Notes under the pieces: model-generated
The model's database searches: none
What the model was told of the DNA's origin: nothing
The model's input: only the letters and a program-made list of their open reading frames with translations
Program-made: the position numbers and the translations under genes
In this document: in pieces, positions 8,083 through 18,033 of the stretch
How positions within the stretch are numbered: the stretch's first letter is position 1
How the letters are laid out: every line of letters begins with the position of its first letter
From: Sphingobacterium puteale
GTDB lineage: Bacteria > Bacteroidota > Bacteroidia > Sphingobacteriales > Sphingobacteriaceae
Direction: 5' to 3'
DNA: 64,000 nt
Assembly (NCBI RefSeq): GCF_003627955.1
Contig: NZ_RBWS01000012.1
Location: 124,001 to 188,000, forward strand

Positions 8083-9507
8083 TTAAGATTTCAATTTCTT
8101 CATAATGTCGCTGACATAAGTTTTAAATTTCTTGTCAGTTTCAATTAAATCCTCAACGGTTTGACAGGCATAGATGACTGTTGAATGATCTCTTCCTCCG
8201 AAGAATGCACCGATCGATTTAAGTGAAGATTTTGTGTGGGCTTTTGCTAAATACATCGAAATTTGCCTGGCCTGCACGATTTCACGCTTCCTGACCTTTG
8301 ACTTTACCATATCCACAGGAACTTCAAAGTATTCACAAACTAATTTCTGAATAAAATCCATTGAAATTTCCTTATGTGTATTTTTCACAAAATTCTTCAA
8401 CATCGATTTTGCCAGTCCCAAATCAATTTCCTTTTTGTTCAATGTTGATTGAGCCAATAGAGACACCATTGCCCCTTCCAATTCACGAACACTGTTATCG
8501 ATCTGTGTGGCTACATACTCCACGACATTTTCAGGTAACTCAATGCCGTCAGAATACATTTTTTTCTTCAAAATCGCCATTCTTGTTTCAAGATCCGGAA
8601 TTTGAATATCTGCAGATAATCCCCATTTAAAACGACTGAGCAAACGTTCCTCTAAACCAGCTAAATCTTTAGGTGCCTTATCGGAAGTTAAAATGATTTG
8701 CTTTCCAGATTGATGCAAATGATTGAATATATGGAAGAAGATATCCTGTGTTTTCTCTTTACCGGCAAAATTGTGTACATCATCCATAATGATAACATCC
8801 ATTGCCTGATAAAAATTTACGAAATCATTGATGGTGTTATTTTTCAATGAATCCACAAACTGCTGACAGAATTTCTCACAGGACACATAAATGACCAACT
8901 TATCGGGAAGATTTCTTTTGATTTCATTACCGATAGCCTGGGCAAGGTGTGTCTTTCCCAAACCTACATCACCATAGATCATTAAAGGGTTGAATGAAGT
9001 ACCTCCCGGTTTGTTTGCTACGGCATAACCTGCAGAACGAGCAAGACGGTTACATTCACCTTCAATAAAATTCTCAAATGTGTAGTTTTGATTCAATTGC
9101 GGGTCAACCTGCAATTTCTTTAATCCAGGAATAACAAATGGATTTTTGATATCTCTATTCAAAGATACCGGCACAGGAATAGATTGTCTCTTACCCTCTG
9201 CTCCATTGCCATTCGATGGAAGATTAGTCGTATAGGGATGAGAAGCCGATGACTTCTCCACTACAATATTGTATTCCAATCTACCTTGCTCTCCCAGAAA
9301 CTTCTTTACGGTCTTGCGAAGAATACCTACATAGTGCTCTTCCAGCCACTCGTAAAAAAATAAGCTAGGAACTTGAATAGTCAAAACGTCACCCTCCAAA
9401 CGGACTGCTTTCACAGGTTCAAACCAGGTCTTGAAACTTTGCGCCGGTATATTATCTTTGATAATCGAAAGACAATTATTCCAGACACTTGAATACGTTT
9501 TTTCCAT
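8083..9507 (-). CDS. dnaA: Chromosomal replication initiator DnaA
   Basis: DnaA binds 9-bp boxes at oriC and opens the duplex. The 474-residue protein begins MEKTYSSVWNNCLSIIKDN; a further in-frame ATG 39 nt upstream is rejected because the conserved N-terminal domain starts here. Visible parts are the domain I helices, a variable linker (about 88-125), the P-loop GDVGLGKTH (179-187), Walker B IIMDDVH, the RLLSRF box VII segment with its arginine finger, and the domain IV signature GGRDHSTVIYA near the C-terminus. It is alone, with dxs upstream on the same strand across an AT-rich gap. Identity is certain. Confidence 0.98.
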   Translation of the reverse strand: MEKTYSSVWNNCLSIIKDNIPAQSFKTWFEPVKAVRLEGDVLTIQVPSLFFYEWLEEHYVGILRKTVKKFLGEQGRLEYNIVVEKSSASHPYTTNLPSNGNGAEGKRQSIPVPVSLNRDIKNPFVIPGLKKLQVDPQLNQNYTFENFIEGECNRLARSAGYAVANKPGGTSFNPLMIYGDVGLGKTHLAQAIGNEIKRNLPDKLVIYVSCEKFCQQFVDSLKNNTINDFVNFYQAMDVIIMDDVHNFAGKEKTQDIFFHIFNHLHQSGKQIILTSDKAPKDLAGLEERLLSRFKWGLSADIQIPDLETRMAILKKKMYSDGIELPENVVEYVATQIDNSVRELEGAMVSLLAQSTLNKKEIDLGLAKSMLKNFVKNTHKEISMDFIQKLVCEYFEVPVDMVKSKVRKREIVQARQISMYLAKAHTKSSLKSIGAFFGGRDHSTVIYACQTVEDLIETDKKFKTYVSDIMKKLKS

Positions 9508-10001
9508 TCTAAAATTGTTAATAAGTTGATTTACAATACGCGACAAAAAATATGTTGATAACTTTCTCTGAGAACGAAGATGACAAAAAAAAATCAGCTA
9601 AAAAACTAAAATATAAAATAATTAATAAAAATCTATATATCAGTTAGTTAACTTGTAAAATTGTGGAAAACTTGCGCTAAAATTGATCTCTAAAAATAAT
9701 TATTAACATTCCAAATTTATTTCAAAAAAAAGAACAAAAAAAGTAGTAAACATACTACAGATCAGTCTTAAAGGTCTAGAACTAAATTAACCAAAATAAA
9801 AGCGAAATACAACCTTTAGTTCATATATTTTTAATATTAAATTTATAAGAATTTAAAGTCTACTTAACAACATTACCAAATATCTTTCTAACCAATTCTG
9901 GAGCCATTGGAAAATAAAAAAATCTCGTATCAACAAGTTATTGGAAAATCATTTTGTAACATAGCCGACGTGAAAATTTAAAAAAAGACTTGGTTTTATA
10001 T
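9508..10001. other. AT-rich intergenic region upstream of dnaA
   Basis: About 500 nt without a gene. It must hold the dnaA promoter. Two 9-mers resemble DnaA boxes: TGTTGATAA at 9553-9561 and TGTGGAAAA at 9662-9670 (complement TTTTCCACA), which would suit autoregulation by DnaA. It is a weaker oriC candidate than the 15.3-18.1 kb region. Confidence 0.45.
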
Positions 10002-10042
10002 CATAAAAAAAGGAAACCCTCTTAAAGAATTTCCTTTTTATG
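10002..10042 (-). terminator. Intrinsic terminator of dxs
   Basis: Arms CATAAAAA...GGAAA and TTTCCTTTTTATG with a loop of about 13 nt; a T run follows on the minus strand. Confidence 0.7.
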
Positions 10043-10064
10043 GTATAAATAAAAATACTCGTAT

Positions 10065-11993
10065 CTATCCAACCATCGTATGGGTAAATTTTCCATCACA
10101 CATTTTCTTTCCCTCTTGCACAATTGCAGCGGCATCGTAATGAGAATTTCGCCATTGGGCACTCTGCTCGGCATGCTCTACAACTCGGTCGGGAATACCT
10201 AACCGTACAATCTGACTGTTGTAACCATGATCTGCCATAAATTCCAATACAGCAGCACCTATCCCCCCCTGTAGACAGCCATCTTCAACTGTGATTATCT
10301 TTTTAAATTTTTTAAAGACAAGATGCAATAAGTCTTCATCCAAAGGCTTGGCAAATCGCAGATCATAATGTGCAGGATGTATTCCCAATTCATTCAATTG
10401 TTGTACGGCTTTGACGGCTTCATTACCAATAGCGCCGAAGCTTAGAATAGCAAGTTCTTCACCTTCGGTAATCACACGCCCTTTTCCGATTTCTATTTCC
10501 GTAAATGGACGGCGCCAATCCGGCATTACTCCATTTCCTCTCGGATAGCGAATGACGAAAGGCCCCTTATCAGGCAATTGTGCAGTATACATTAAGTTTC
10601 TGAGCTCCTCTTCGTTCATCGGAGCAGAAACGGTCATATTGGGGACACAACGCATAAATGCAATATCATAAGCTCCGTGATGTGTGGCTCCGTCCGCTCC
10701 AACTACCCCCGCACGATCCAGACAGAAAACAACATTCAAATTTTGTAACGCGACGTCATGGATAACCTGATCATAGGCACGTTGCATAAACGACGAATAA
10801 ATATTACAAAAAGGTAATAGCCCCTGTGTCGCCAGACCGGCACTAAATGTGACGGCATGTTGTTCAGCAATACCGACATCAAAGGCCCGATCAGGCATTG
10901 CGTTCATCATGATATTCATTGAAGAGCCTGAAGGCATCGCCGGTGTGATACCAACAATTTTTTTGTTTGCTTCAGCAAGCTCGACCATCGTATGTCCAAA
11001 AACATCCTGGTATTTGGGTGCTACCGGTTTTTCACTGGAAGATTTTTTTATCTCTCCGGTAATTTTATCAAATAAGCCAGGCGCATGCCATTTCGTCTGA
11101 TCCTTTTCAGCAAGTGCGAACCCTTTTCCCTTAATTGTTACAACATGTAGCAATTTGGGACCGGGTATATGTTTAAGATCTTCAAGCGTCTTAGCTAATT
11201 TCTTTACGTCATGTCCGTCAACCGGACCAAAATATCTAAAGTTCAATGACTCAAAAAGATTAGCATTCTTTAATAAAGTCCCTTTGATACTTTTCTCCAG
11301 TTTTTTAACAATACCGAGTGCATTTGGCCCTACCTCAGAAATTTTTGTCAGCACAGCAGCGATATCATCCCTAAATCTATTGTATCGTTTTGATGTCGTA
11401 ATACTTGTCAAATATTCTTTCAGCGCGCCAACATTAGGATCTATCGACATACAATTGTCATTCAGAATAACCAATAGGTTAGATTTGGAGATACCAGCAT
11501 GGTTTAATGCTTCAAAAGACATTCCACCGGTCAAAGCTCCGTCCCCAATAACCGCAATATGCTGACGATCCTTTTCTCCCTTTATTTGGGAAGCAACAGC
11601 CATCCCTAAAGCTGCTGAAATTGAGGTAGAAGAATGGCCTACCCCAAATGCGTCATATTCTGATTCAAAACGGTTCGGAAAACCCGAAATACCGTTTTCA
11701 ATACGATTCGTATGAAATACCTCGCGACGTCCAGTCAGAATTTTATGACCATAAGCCTGATGGCCTACATCCCATATCAATTGATCATAGGGGGTATTCA
11801 TTACGTAATGTAACGCCACCGTTAACTCAACGACTCCCAAACTTGCTGCAAAGTGACCACCATTCACCGAAACCTGATCAATAATAAATTGACGTAATTC
11901 CTGGCTTAGTTGTTCTAATTGGTCTTCCTTTAGCTTTTTTAGATCAGAGGGATCGTTTATTTTACTTAATAGTTCTCCAGCCTCCAATTGCAT
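10065..11993 (-). CDS. dxs: 1-deoxy-D-xylulose-5-phosphate synthase
   Basis: Dxs joins pyruvate and glyceraldehyde 3-phosphate to make DXP, the first step of the MEP isoprenoid pathway and a source for thiamine and pyridoxal. The 642-residue protein has the thiamine-diphosphate motif GDGALTGG near residue 148, a following NDNCMSI segment, and the transketolase-like pyrimidine domain with DRAGVVGADGATHHG. Length is typical. It stands alone with its own terminator; thiL, which makes thiamine diphosphate, is 1 kb away but on a separate unit. Assignment is firm. Confidence 0.98.
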   Translation of the reverse strand: MQLEAGELLSKINDPSDLKKLKEDQLEQLSQELRQFIIDQVSVNGGHFAASLGVVELTVALHYVMNTPYDQLIWDVGHQAYGHKILTGRREVFHTNRIENGISGFPNRFESEYDAFGVGHSSTSISAALGMAVASQIKGEKDRQHIAVIGDGALTGGMSFEALNHAGISKSNLLVILNDNCMSIDPNVGALKEYLTSITTSKRYNRFRDDIAAVLTKISEVGPNALGIVKKLEKSIKGTLLKNANLFESLNFRYFGPVDGHDVKKLAKTLEDLKHIPGPKLLHVVTIKGKGFALAEKDQTKWHAPGLFDKITGEIKKSSSEKPVAPKYQDVFGHTMVELAEANKKIVGITPAMPSGSSMNIMMNAMPDRAFDVGIAEQHAVTFSAGLATQGLLPFCNIYSSFMQRAYDQVIHDVALQNLNVVFCLDRAGVVGADGATHHGAYDIAFMRCVPNMTVSAPMNEEELRNLMYTAQLPDKGPFVIRYPRGNGVMPDWRRPFTEIEIGKGRVITEGEELAILSFGAIGNEAVKAVQQLNELGIHPAHYDLRFAKPLDEDLLHLVFKKFKKIITVEDGCLQGGIGAAVLEFMADHGYNSQIVRLGIPDRVVEHAEQSAQWRNSHYDAAAIVQEGKKMCDGKFTHTMVG

Positions 11994-12137
11994 AGTACTG
12001 CTATTTACATTAAATGTTCACACAAAGTAACGACAATTTTATTTAATCTTTAAAATAAATCGCATTTCCATATTGAGCTACAACAAATAAAAACAGCAAT
12101 AGTTTTCATATGAACAATTCCAACAGATTTTATTATG

Positions 12138-12145
12138 TAAATTTG
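12138..12145 (+). promoter_or_regulatory. -7 promoter element before scpA
   Basis: TAAATTTG fits TAnnTTTG and ends 9 nt before the scpA ATG, so the leader would be only a few nucleotides long. Confidence 0.55.
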
Positions 12146-12154
12146 TAATAAGAT

Positions 12155-12943
12155 ATGCAAGTAGAAGAAGGTTACGAAATCAAGCTTCCTCAATTTGAGG
12201 GACCTTTTGATTTATTACTATTTTTTATCGAGCGGGACGAACTGAACATTCATGATATCCCTATTTCGAAAATTACGGATGATTTTTTGTCTTACGTAAG
12301 TCAGATGCAGGCACTCAATATGGAGATGGCCAGCGAATTTATTTTTGTCGCCTCTACATTGATGCGTATCAAAGCAAAGATGTTACTGCCGAGACCGGAT
12401 CTGGATGAAAATGAGAACGAAATAGATCTGAGGGAAGACCTCGTTCAGAAACTTATTCTCTATAAGCAGTTCAAAGAGGTCTGCGAAGGCCTCCGGGTGA
12501 TGGAAGAAAACCGTCTCCAATTATATAGCAGAGGCAATATCCATTATGATATACGCCAACAGCTTCAATTGGATGCTACAGGTGAAAACCTGGATAGCTT
12601 TGATCTATATGGCCTGATGATGATCTATGAGCAAATGATGTATCAATTTCGCAATAGGCCACCCGAGGTAACGCATACCGTTGTGAAATATCCTTATACA
12701 ATCGAACAACAAAAGAAAGCGATAGCTGAGCTTATTGAAATCAATAAGAAATTAGATTTTCAGGAACTATTGAAAAACTCCGAAAACAAGGTTCAATTTG
12801 TCTATAATTTCCTGGCAATTCTAGAAATGTTACAGCAGCGTCTTCTGCAGATTGAAGTAGGATTAGGCTACAACAATTTCAATGTCGAGGAGCGAGATCC
12901 CAAGCAAGAGGATCTGGTACTCGAAGAAGAACTAAAACAATAA
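12155..12943 (+). CDS. scpA: Segregation and condensation protein A
   Basis: ScpA is the kleisin that bridges SMC heads and, with ScpB, helps chromosome compaction and origin segregation. The 262-residue protein opens with the family signature LPQFEGPFDLLLFFI (10-24), followed by the helical N-domain, an acidic linker (DENENEIDLREDL) and a C-terminal winged-helix-like region. Length is normal. No scpB or smc gene is adjacent. Its placement near the candidate origin fits known origin-proximal loading of SMC, though this is only context. Confidence 0.95.
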   Translation: MQVEEGYEIKLPQFEGPFDLLLFFIERDELNIHDIPISKITDDFLSYVSQMQALNMEMASEFIFVASTLMRIKAKMLLPRPDLDENENEIDLREDLVQKLILYKQFKEVCEGLRVMEENRLQLYSRGNIHYDIRQQLQLDATGENLDSFDLYGLMMIYEQMMYQFRNRPPEVTHTVVKYPYTIEQQKKAIAELIEINKKLDFQELLKNSENKVQFVYNFLAILEMLQQRLLQIEVGLGYNNFNVEERDPKQEDLVLEEELKQ

Positions 12944-12973
12944 AAAAGGTTGTCCAGCTGGACAACCTTTTTT
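12942..12973 (+). terminator. Bidirectional terminator between scpA and thiL
   Basis: A perfect palindrome, GGTTGTCCAGCTGGACAACC, flanked by A6 and T6, sits between two convergent genes and starts inside the scpA stop codon. Confidence 0.85.
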
Positions 12974-13054
12974 ATTATCGACTGAATATTTTAACATCAA
13001 CTTCTTCAATATTCATTCATTGAAAACTTGGCTGTTTTCTTTAGCTATCTTAAT

Positions 13055-14107
13055 TTAATCTTTCTTTTTAAAAGCATTCCAGCCCTGCGCCGTGATTGGA
13101 TAAAGATTTCCGGACTTAGAAATCATTTCACAGCCTTCTGATGCTGCCGTCATGTAGCCTATAATACTGATATCAGGTAAATTCTTGATCTTATCGTGAT
13201 CTGCCTGTGCTATTGTAAACAGCAGTTCATAATCTTCCCCCCCATTTAATGCTGCAACCGTCGGGTCAATACCGAATTCACGTCCGGTATCGTAGGTCAT
13301 CTGGTCCAATGGAATTTTTTCTTCATACAATCTACAACCTTTATCAGATTGTCGACAGATGTGAAGTATTTCGGAAGCTAAACCGTCAGAAATATCCATC
13401 ATTGATGTAGGTAGGATATCTAATTTTGCAAATAATTCAACAATATCCTTTCGTGCTTCCGGTTTTAACTGACGTTCAACAATATAGTCTTTACCCTCCA
13501 GATCAGGCTGCACATTAGGGTTTTCCAAATAAATATCTTTTTCTCTTTCCAATAGCTGCAGTCCCATGTATGCTGCTCCCAAATCTCCGGATACACACAA
13601 TAAATCGCCTTCCTTTGCACCGTTGCGATAGACAATCTTATCTGCGTCGGCATAACCTATACTCGTAACGGATATAACAAGACCTTGGGCCGAAGCCGAA
13701 GTGTCCCCCCCAACCAAATCGACATTATACTTCTTACAGGCGATCAAAGCTCCCTGATAGATCTCTTCTACGGCTTCCAGTGGAAATTTGGAAGATAACC
13801 CGATAGAAAACGTAATCTGGGAAGCTATTCCGTTCATCGCATAGATATCGCTCAAATTGACCTGTACTGCCTTATATCCCAAATGCTTTAAAGGGACATA
13901 CCGCAGATCAAAATGAATACCTTCCAAAAGCAAATCAGTAGAAATCAAGGTTTTCTTTCCTTCAAAATCCAATACCGCTGCATCATCACCAATTCCCTTA
14001 ATGGTAGATTTTTCGGTCAGTTCCACTGCTTTACTGATATAGTCAATCAAACCGAACTCGCCCATTTCCTCCAGACTGGTGCGTTCAGTATTATCAAAAT
14101 CGAACAT
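13055..14107 (-). CDS. thiL: Thiamine-monophosphate kinase
   Basis: ThiL converts thiamine monophosphate to the cofactor diphosphate. The 350-residue protein shows the PurM-like fold marks: GDDAAVLD (41-48), STDLLLEGIHFD, the NLSDIYAMNG Mg-binding segment, GGDTS, and a DISDGLASE motif in the C-domain. Length and motif order are those of ThiL. It is monocistronic here and convergent with scpA. I see no TPP riboswitch in front of it. Confidence 0.96.
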   Translation of the reverse strand: MFDFDNTERTSLEEMGEFGLIDYISKAVELTEKSTIKGIGDDAAVLDFEGKKTLISTDLLLEGIHFDLRYVPLKHLGYKAVQVNLSDIYAMNGIASQITFSIGLSSKFPLEAVEEIYQGALIACKKYNVDLVGGDTSASAQGLVISVTSIGYADADKIVYRNGAKEGDLLCVSGDLGAAYMGLQLLEREKDIYLENPNVQPDLEGKDYIVERQLKPEARKDIVELFAKLDILPTSMMDISDGLASEILHICRQSDKGCRLYEEKIPLDQMTYDTGREFGIDPTVAALNGGEDYELLFTIAQADHDKIKNLPDISIIGYMTAASEGCEMISKSGNLYPITAQGWNAFKKKD

Positions 14108-14201
14108 GTTAAAAAATTTAAAATATTAAACTATCATATAATGCCCAAACAGGTATCTCATACCGCTATGATTTAGCTTCGTTAATAGCACTATAAAAAT
14201 A

Positions 14202-14241
14202 ATAATCGATATGAAAACCAACCTGTTATCATATCGATTAT
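14202..14241 (-). terminator. Hairpin downstream of nadA
   Basis: A 13-bp perfect inverted repeat (ATAATCGATATGA and its complement) with a 14 nt loop; on the minus strand it is followed by ATTATTTTTATA. Confidence 0.6.
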
Positions 14242-14262
14242 CATCAAAAATTATACAATTTA

Positions 14263-15258
14263 TTACAATCCTAAACTTGCGGATATCTCCAACATACGCT
14301 CAATAGGGCGTTGTGCGCGAAGTATGACGTCTTCAGGAAGTAAAATTTCAGGCGATTCATATTTCAAACAATTATAAAGCTTCTCAAGCGTATTAAGCTT
14401 CATGTGAGGGCAATCATTACATGCACAGGCATTGTTCGGTGGCGCAGGAATAAAAGTTTTGCCAGGACTTGCTTTCTGCATCTGATAAAGAATCCCAGAT
14501 TCTGTGGCTACAATATAAGCTTGTGCATTATCTGTTTGCGTAAACTTAAGCATACCTGATGTGGAACCCACATAATCCGCCTTCGCTAAAATATGATCTT
14601 CACATTCAGGATGCGCAATAAACTTCGCTTCAGGATATTCACTCTTCAGGCGATCAATTTTATCCTGAGAAAAAATTTCATGAACCATACAAGCACCGTT
14701 CCATAATACTAGATCACGACCGGTTTTTTTCTTTACATAAGCCCCAAGATTACGATCGGGTCCAAAAATGATCTTCTGATCTATCGGAAGGCTTTCCACA
14801 ATTTGAACTGCATTGCTCGACGTACATACTATATCCGAAAGTGCCTTTAATTCGGCAGTACAATTGACATAAGTGATGACCAAATGATCCGGATACTGTT
14901 CCTTAAATTTAGCAAACAAGTGTGGTGGACATGAATCCGACAGCGAACAGCCTGCTTTAGCATCCGGCAAAATAACCTTTTTTGTTGGCGAAAGTATCTT
15001 CGCTGTCTCCGCCATAAAATGTACTCCGGCAAAAACAATTAAATCGGCATCTGTTTTTGCAGCTTCCTGGGACAGGCCTAAACTATCTCCAATATAGTCT
15101 GCAATATCTTGAATTTCAGATTCCTGATAGTAATGTGCCAAAATTACAGCATTCTTTTCTTTCTTTAATCGTTGGATTTCAGCTACCAAATCCAATGAGG
15201 GGTCAATCGGAGCATCATTATATCCTTTTGCCTGAAGCTCATAATTTACAATTTCCAT
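14263..15258 (-). CDS. nadA: Quinolinate synthase A
   Basis: NadA condenses iminoaspartate (from NadB) with dihydroxyacetone phosphate to give quinolinate for NAD. The 331-residue protein has the HYYQ motif (42-45), DSLGLSQEA, and the three 4Fe-4S cluster cysteines, most likely C104, C190 and C283, with the last in CACNDCP. Length is typical of the bacterial enzyme. The partner nadB lies across the 2.8 kb AT-rich region in the opposite direction, so the two enzymes are not in one operon. A TATTTTTG -7-like box is at 15287-15294 (minus strand). Confidence 0.97.
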   Translation of the reverse strand: MEIVNYELQAKGYNDAPIDPSLDLVAEIQRLKKEKNAVILAHYYQESEIQDIADYIGDSLGLSQEAAKTDADLIVFAGVHFMAETAKILSPTKKVILPDAKAGCSLSDSCPPHLFAKFKEQYPDHLVITYVNCTAELKALSDIVCTSSNAVQIVESLPIDQKIIFGPDRNLGAYVKKKTGRDLVLWNGACMVHEIFSQDKIDRLKSEYPEAKFIAHPECEDHILAKADYVGSTSGMLKFTQTDNAQAYIVATESGILYQMQKASPGKTFIPAPPNNACACNDCPHMKLNTLEKLYNCLKYESPEILLPEDVILRAQRPIERMLEISASLGL

Positions 15259-15826
15259 GCGGGTACTTTCAACAGTTTATGAACAACAAAAATACGCATT
15301 GTTACATATATAAAAGTCAATAAAAAGCAAATTAATCAAATATGTAGTCGAGCAATTGGAAAAAGATAATATAAATTTAAAATTAAATAATTATCATTAA
15401 AATAAATAAACAAAGATATGATCCATTTTAAACCTTTTTTGAGTCAGATATACAGAAAACTGCCAGGTAATATATCATATATCAAAATCTCAGCGGGTTT
15501 GTACCAAAATCTTTCCAAGGTAGAAAATGACTTTCCTTCCATTTTCCGCTTATTGAACGTTCTTAGGCATAATACAAAACAAGCAAAAATATAGCACAAA
15601 CGGAAGCTTTATTTATTAACATTTCTCCCGCTGTTATGGTTTTGTGCCCTCTAGAATCTAAAATTTACCAAGAAAAAAAGAAAGAAAAAATATATGAAAA
15701 GCTCAAAGGGTTTAGTAAAAAGTTACTCTATGCTGTTTCAAACGTCAAGTACCAGATATCATTCTGTCGTATCTAACGACAGAGAATGAAATGCGAGAAG
15801 ATAAGGCTGCTTCCATTATAAACTCG

Positions 15827-15844
15827 TTTAGAATGGAATATTTT
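15827..15844 (+). repeat. Degenerate repeat, copy A
   Basis: TTTAGAATGGAATATTTT. This is the reference copy of a family also seen at 15652-15668, 16308-16325, 17506-17523, 17568-17585 and 17608-17625. Confidence 0.55.
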
Positions 15845-16307
15845 CGTACAATAGCCTAACGGGATGCATTTAAGAAAACCTAAAGGGCTTTATTTCGATA
15901 AAATCTAAAATTTAGGTCCATAAAATTGGAAGAAAATCCATTAGCTTTCTCTTTTCAATTACCAAATCGCTATTAAAGTCTATGAGAATCGGATATTTTC
16001 AATGAATTATAGTATCATATCGTACAATTGATTGTGAGAGCACTCAAATTGAAAAATTGTAAAGCATATACTTTAACCTATTAAAAGCGATAATATTCGC
16101 GATAATCGGGCAAAGACAGCTATCGGGGCCTAGATAGTTTTCGAGTAGCTTTGAATAGGCAGATCAGCTTTATAATTTATTCGATGCCATCGTACTTTAA
16201 GGTCATTTAGGATACGATTATCGCGTAAAGATTGATAACGAAAAATTACAGCGCAAACTGGCGGGCTTTATTTTATCTATGAGATCAAAAGAAGTAAGCT
16301 TAACGCC

Positions 16308-16325
16308 CTTAGAATGCAATATTTA
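16308..16325 (+). repeat. Degenerate repeat, copy B
   Basis: CTTAGAATGCAATATTTA, three differences from copy A, same strand. Confidence 0.5.
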
Positions 16326-17505
16326 CGCTATTATTGAGTAAACAAAATTTTATAAAAATCTAAGCTGGTTTGTTTGAAGAGCCTTAAAAATATTATCTTT
16401 CCGGTTCAATAAATTTTGAAATGAAAAATTGAAGAAATCTCTACTATGAAATATTAGTAATATCCTACATTTATAGAGAATAGTTAATTTAATCCTTATT
16501 TTATTAATTTATAAAATAATAAAATTATAATAAGTTTATAAAAGTTTATTTTTAACAGCAAAATAGCGATTTACAATCCATTTAATCCTATAAAGCATTT
16601 AAAATAAAAATCTATCGCAATCACAAGGACTTTATTTTTAAAATAAAGCGCCTGACTTTCGTCTAAAAAATTTATTATATCTGATAATGGTAATTATCGA
16701 AATCTAAAAGACTAAATTATATTTTTTTTAGCTCCCCAATCATTACTGGGTCGCAAATATAGTAAGAATCTTCAATCCACAACAATTTTTTATAAATAAT
16801 CTCCCAGAATTTGATCCATTTGCCATTTGCTAGTGGAGAGGATTCAAAGATCTGTCGTAAAACCTATCACTAAGCTTCTTAAAATCGAATAATTAATAAA
16901 AACAGCATTGACAAAAAAAATATTCAATTCTAATTGAGTTTAATTATGTTAAAGTTGGTGACAAACCCTTCAGAAATCGCATAATTACAAACAGATCTTG
17001 CAAAATGTAAAATATTGCAAGGAAATCGGCTAAAAACTGATCTCCGAACACATTTACCAGATTTTTTGCCAATAGACACTTTGAAATCTGCAATTGCGAA
17101 AATTAAATTAGATTGATCCAACGTCTCTCAAAATGCCATAAAATCACAAAAATTATAAAAAAAATCCTATACGTGAATCTAAATCGCTCCAGAGAAACGA
17201 AAAACTAGATATCGATAACATTCCAATTTGAAGATTCCATAAAAAATCAGCGAAAGCGCTCTCAGCATCGTATATTTTTATTTTTATCTAAAAAAAAAAG
17301 AAATATACAAACCTGAACGACTCCAGTTCCTATTTTTTTCAATTTCAAACGCTTTCAGACTTTCATAAAATTGAAATAAAGCCAGCAAAGCCTAAATAAT
17401 TTAGTCTAAACGACTCAAAAACCGATTTCTGGGATAAGCGACATAAAAATACTGCTACAAACCTGTTTAAAATTCCATAAAAAATTGTTTAAAAAGTTTT
17501 AAAAA

Positions 17506-17523
17506 AAATATTCCATTCTAAAA
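17506..17523 (-). repeat. Degenerate repeat, copy C
   Basis: On the minus strand the sequence reads TTTAGAATGGAATATTTT, the same core as copy A 1.7 kb away and in inverted orientation. Confidence 0.55.
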
Positions 17524-17567
17524 AGGTCTAAAATACCTCAAGAATTCAGTTATCGAAAATAAAGCCG

Positions 17568-17625
17568 TTTAGAATTGAATATTTGAAAAGGGGAGTTTAT
17601 CCCTTTTCAAATATCGCATCCTAAA
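17568..17625. repeat. Large imperfect palindrome built from two repeat copies
   Basis: The inner arms are ATATTTGAAAAGGG (17579-17592) and its perfect complement (17601-17614) around an 8 nt loop. Outside them two copies of the ~18-bp repeat face each other, TTTAGAATTGAATATTTG on the plus strand and TTTAGGATGCGATATTTG on the minus strand. The whole arm is 25 bp with four mismatches. It is not followed by a T run and no gene is near, so a terminator role is unlikely. Confidence 0.7.
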
Positions 17626-17671
17626 TAGGTTTGATTCGATGTTGACAAAGCTAAACAAAGATTCTCGAACG

Positions 17672-18033
17672 TATTCCACAATCTTTTTTTTCAATAAATA
17701 CTAATATTTTAAATTAAAGATTCTCTTATTGTTTATTAGGGTGTGGAAAAGTGGTATAAATTGATCTGAATCGATTTTGATTTACCGTTTTTATAGAGTT
17801 TTCAACAATTTTTCAACAGATTTTTTGCATTAAAGAGCTGATTTTTAAAAATCTAATTTTTGTTGTTTTTTATTTTCCATAATTTTTTGTTGAATAGTTC
17901 ATGTCTAGAAAATGTGGAAATCTATCAAATTTTGTGCGGAAAAATAATTGGAATTCGTGCTGTGAATAGGGGATCTGTGGAATGTTAAATACTTTTCATT
18001 TTTATTTAACCTTTTATTTACACGTTTTCCACA
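17672..18033. other. Cluster of DnaA-box-like 9-mers
   Basis: Sites resembling TTATCCACA: TATTCCACA 17672-17680, TGTGGAAAA 17742-17750 (minus TTTTCCACA), TTTTCAACA 17799-17807 and 17810-17818, TGTTGAATA 17888-17896, TGTGGAAAT 17913-17921, TGTGAATAG 17961-17969, TGTGGAATG 17977-17985, and TTTTCCACA 18025-18033. Nine near-matches in about 360 nt, in both orientations, is dense for this base composition. Exact consensus TTATCCACA is absent. Confidence 0.5.

Noticed and set aside
13055..15300. Search for TPP or NAD-related riboswitches before thiL and nadA
   Set aside because: The upstream gaps are short or lack the conserved cores, so no riboswitch is claimed.
16930..17121. 63-codon ORF on the minus strand inside the candidate origin region
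   Set aside because: It has no recognisable domain and lies alone in very AT-rich DNA with degenerate repeats; such a frame is expected by chance.
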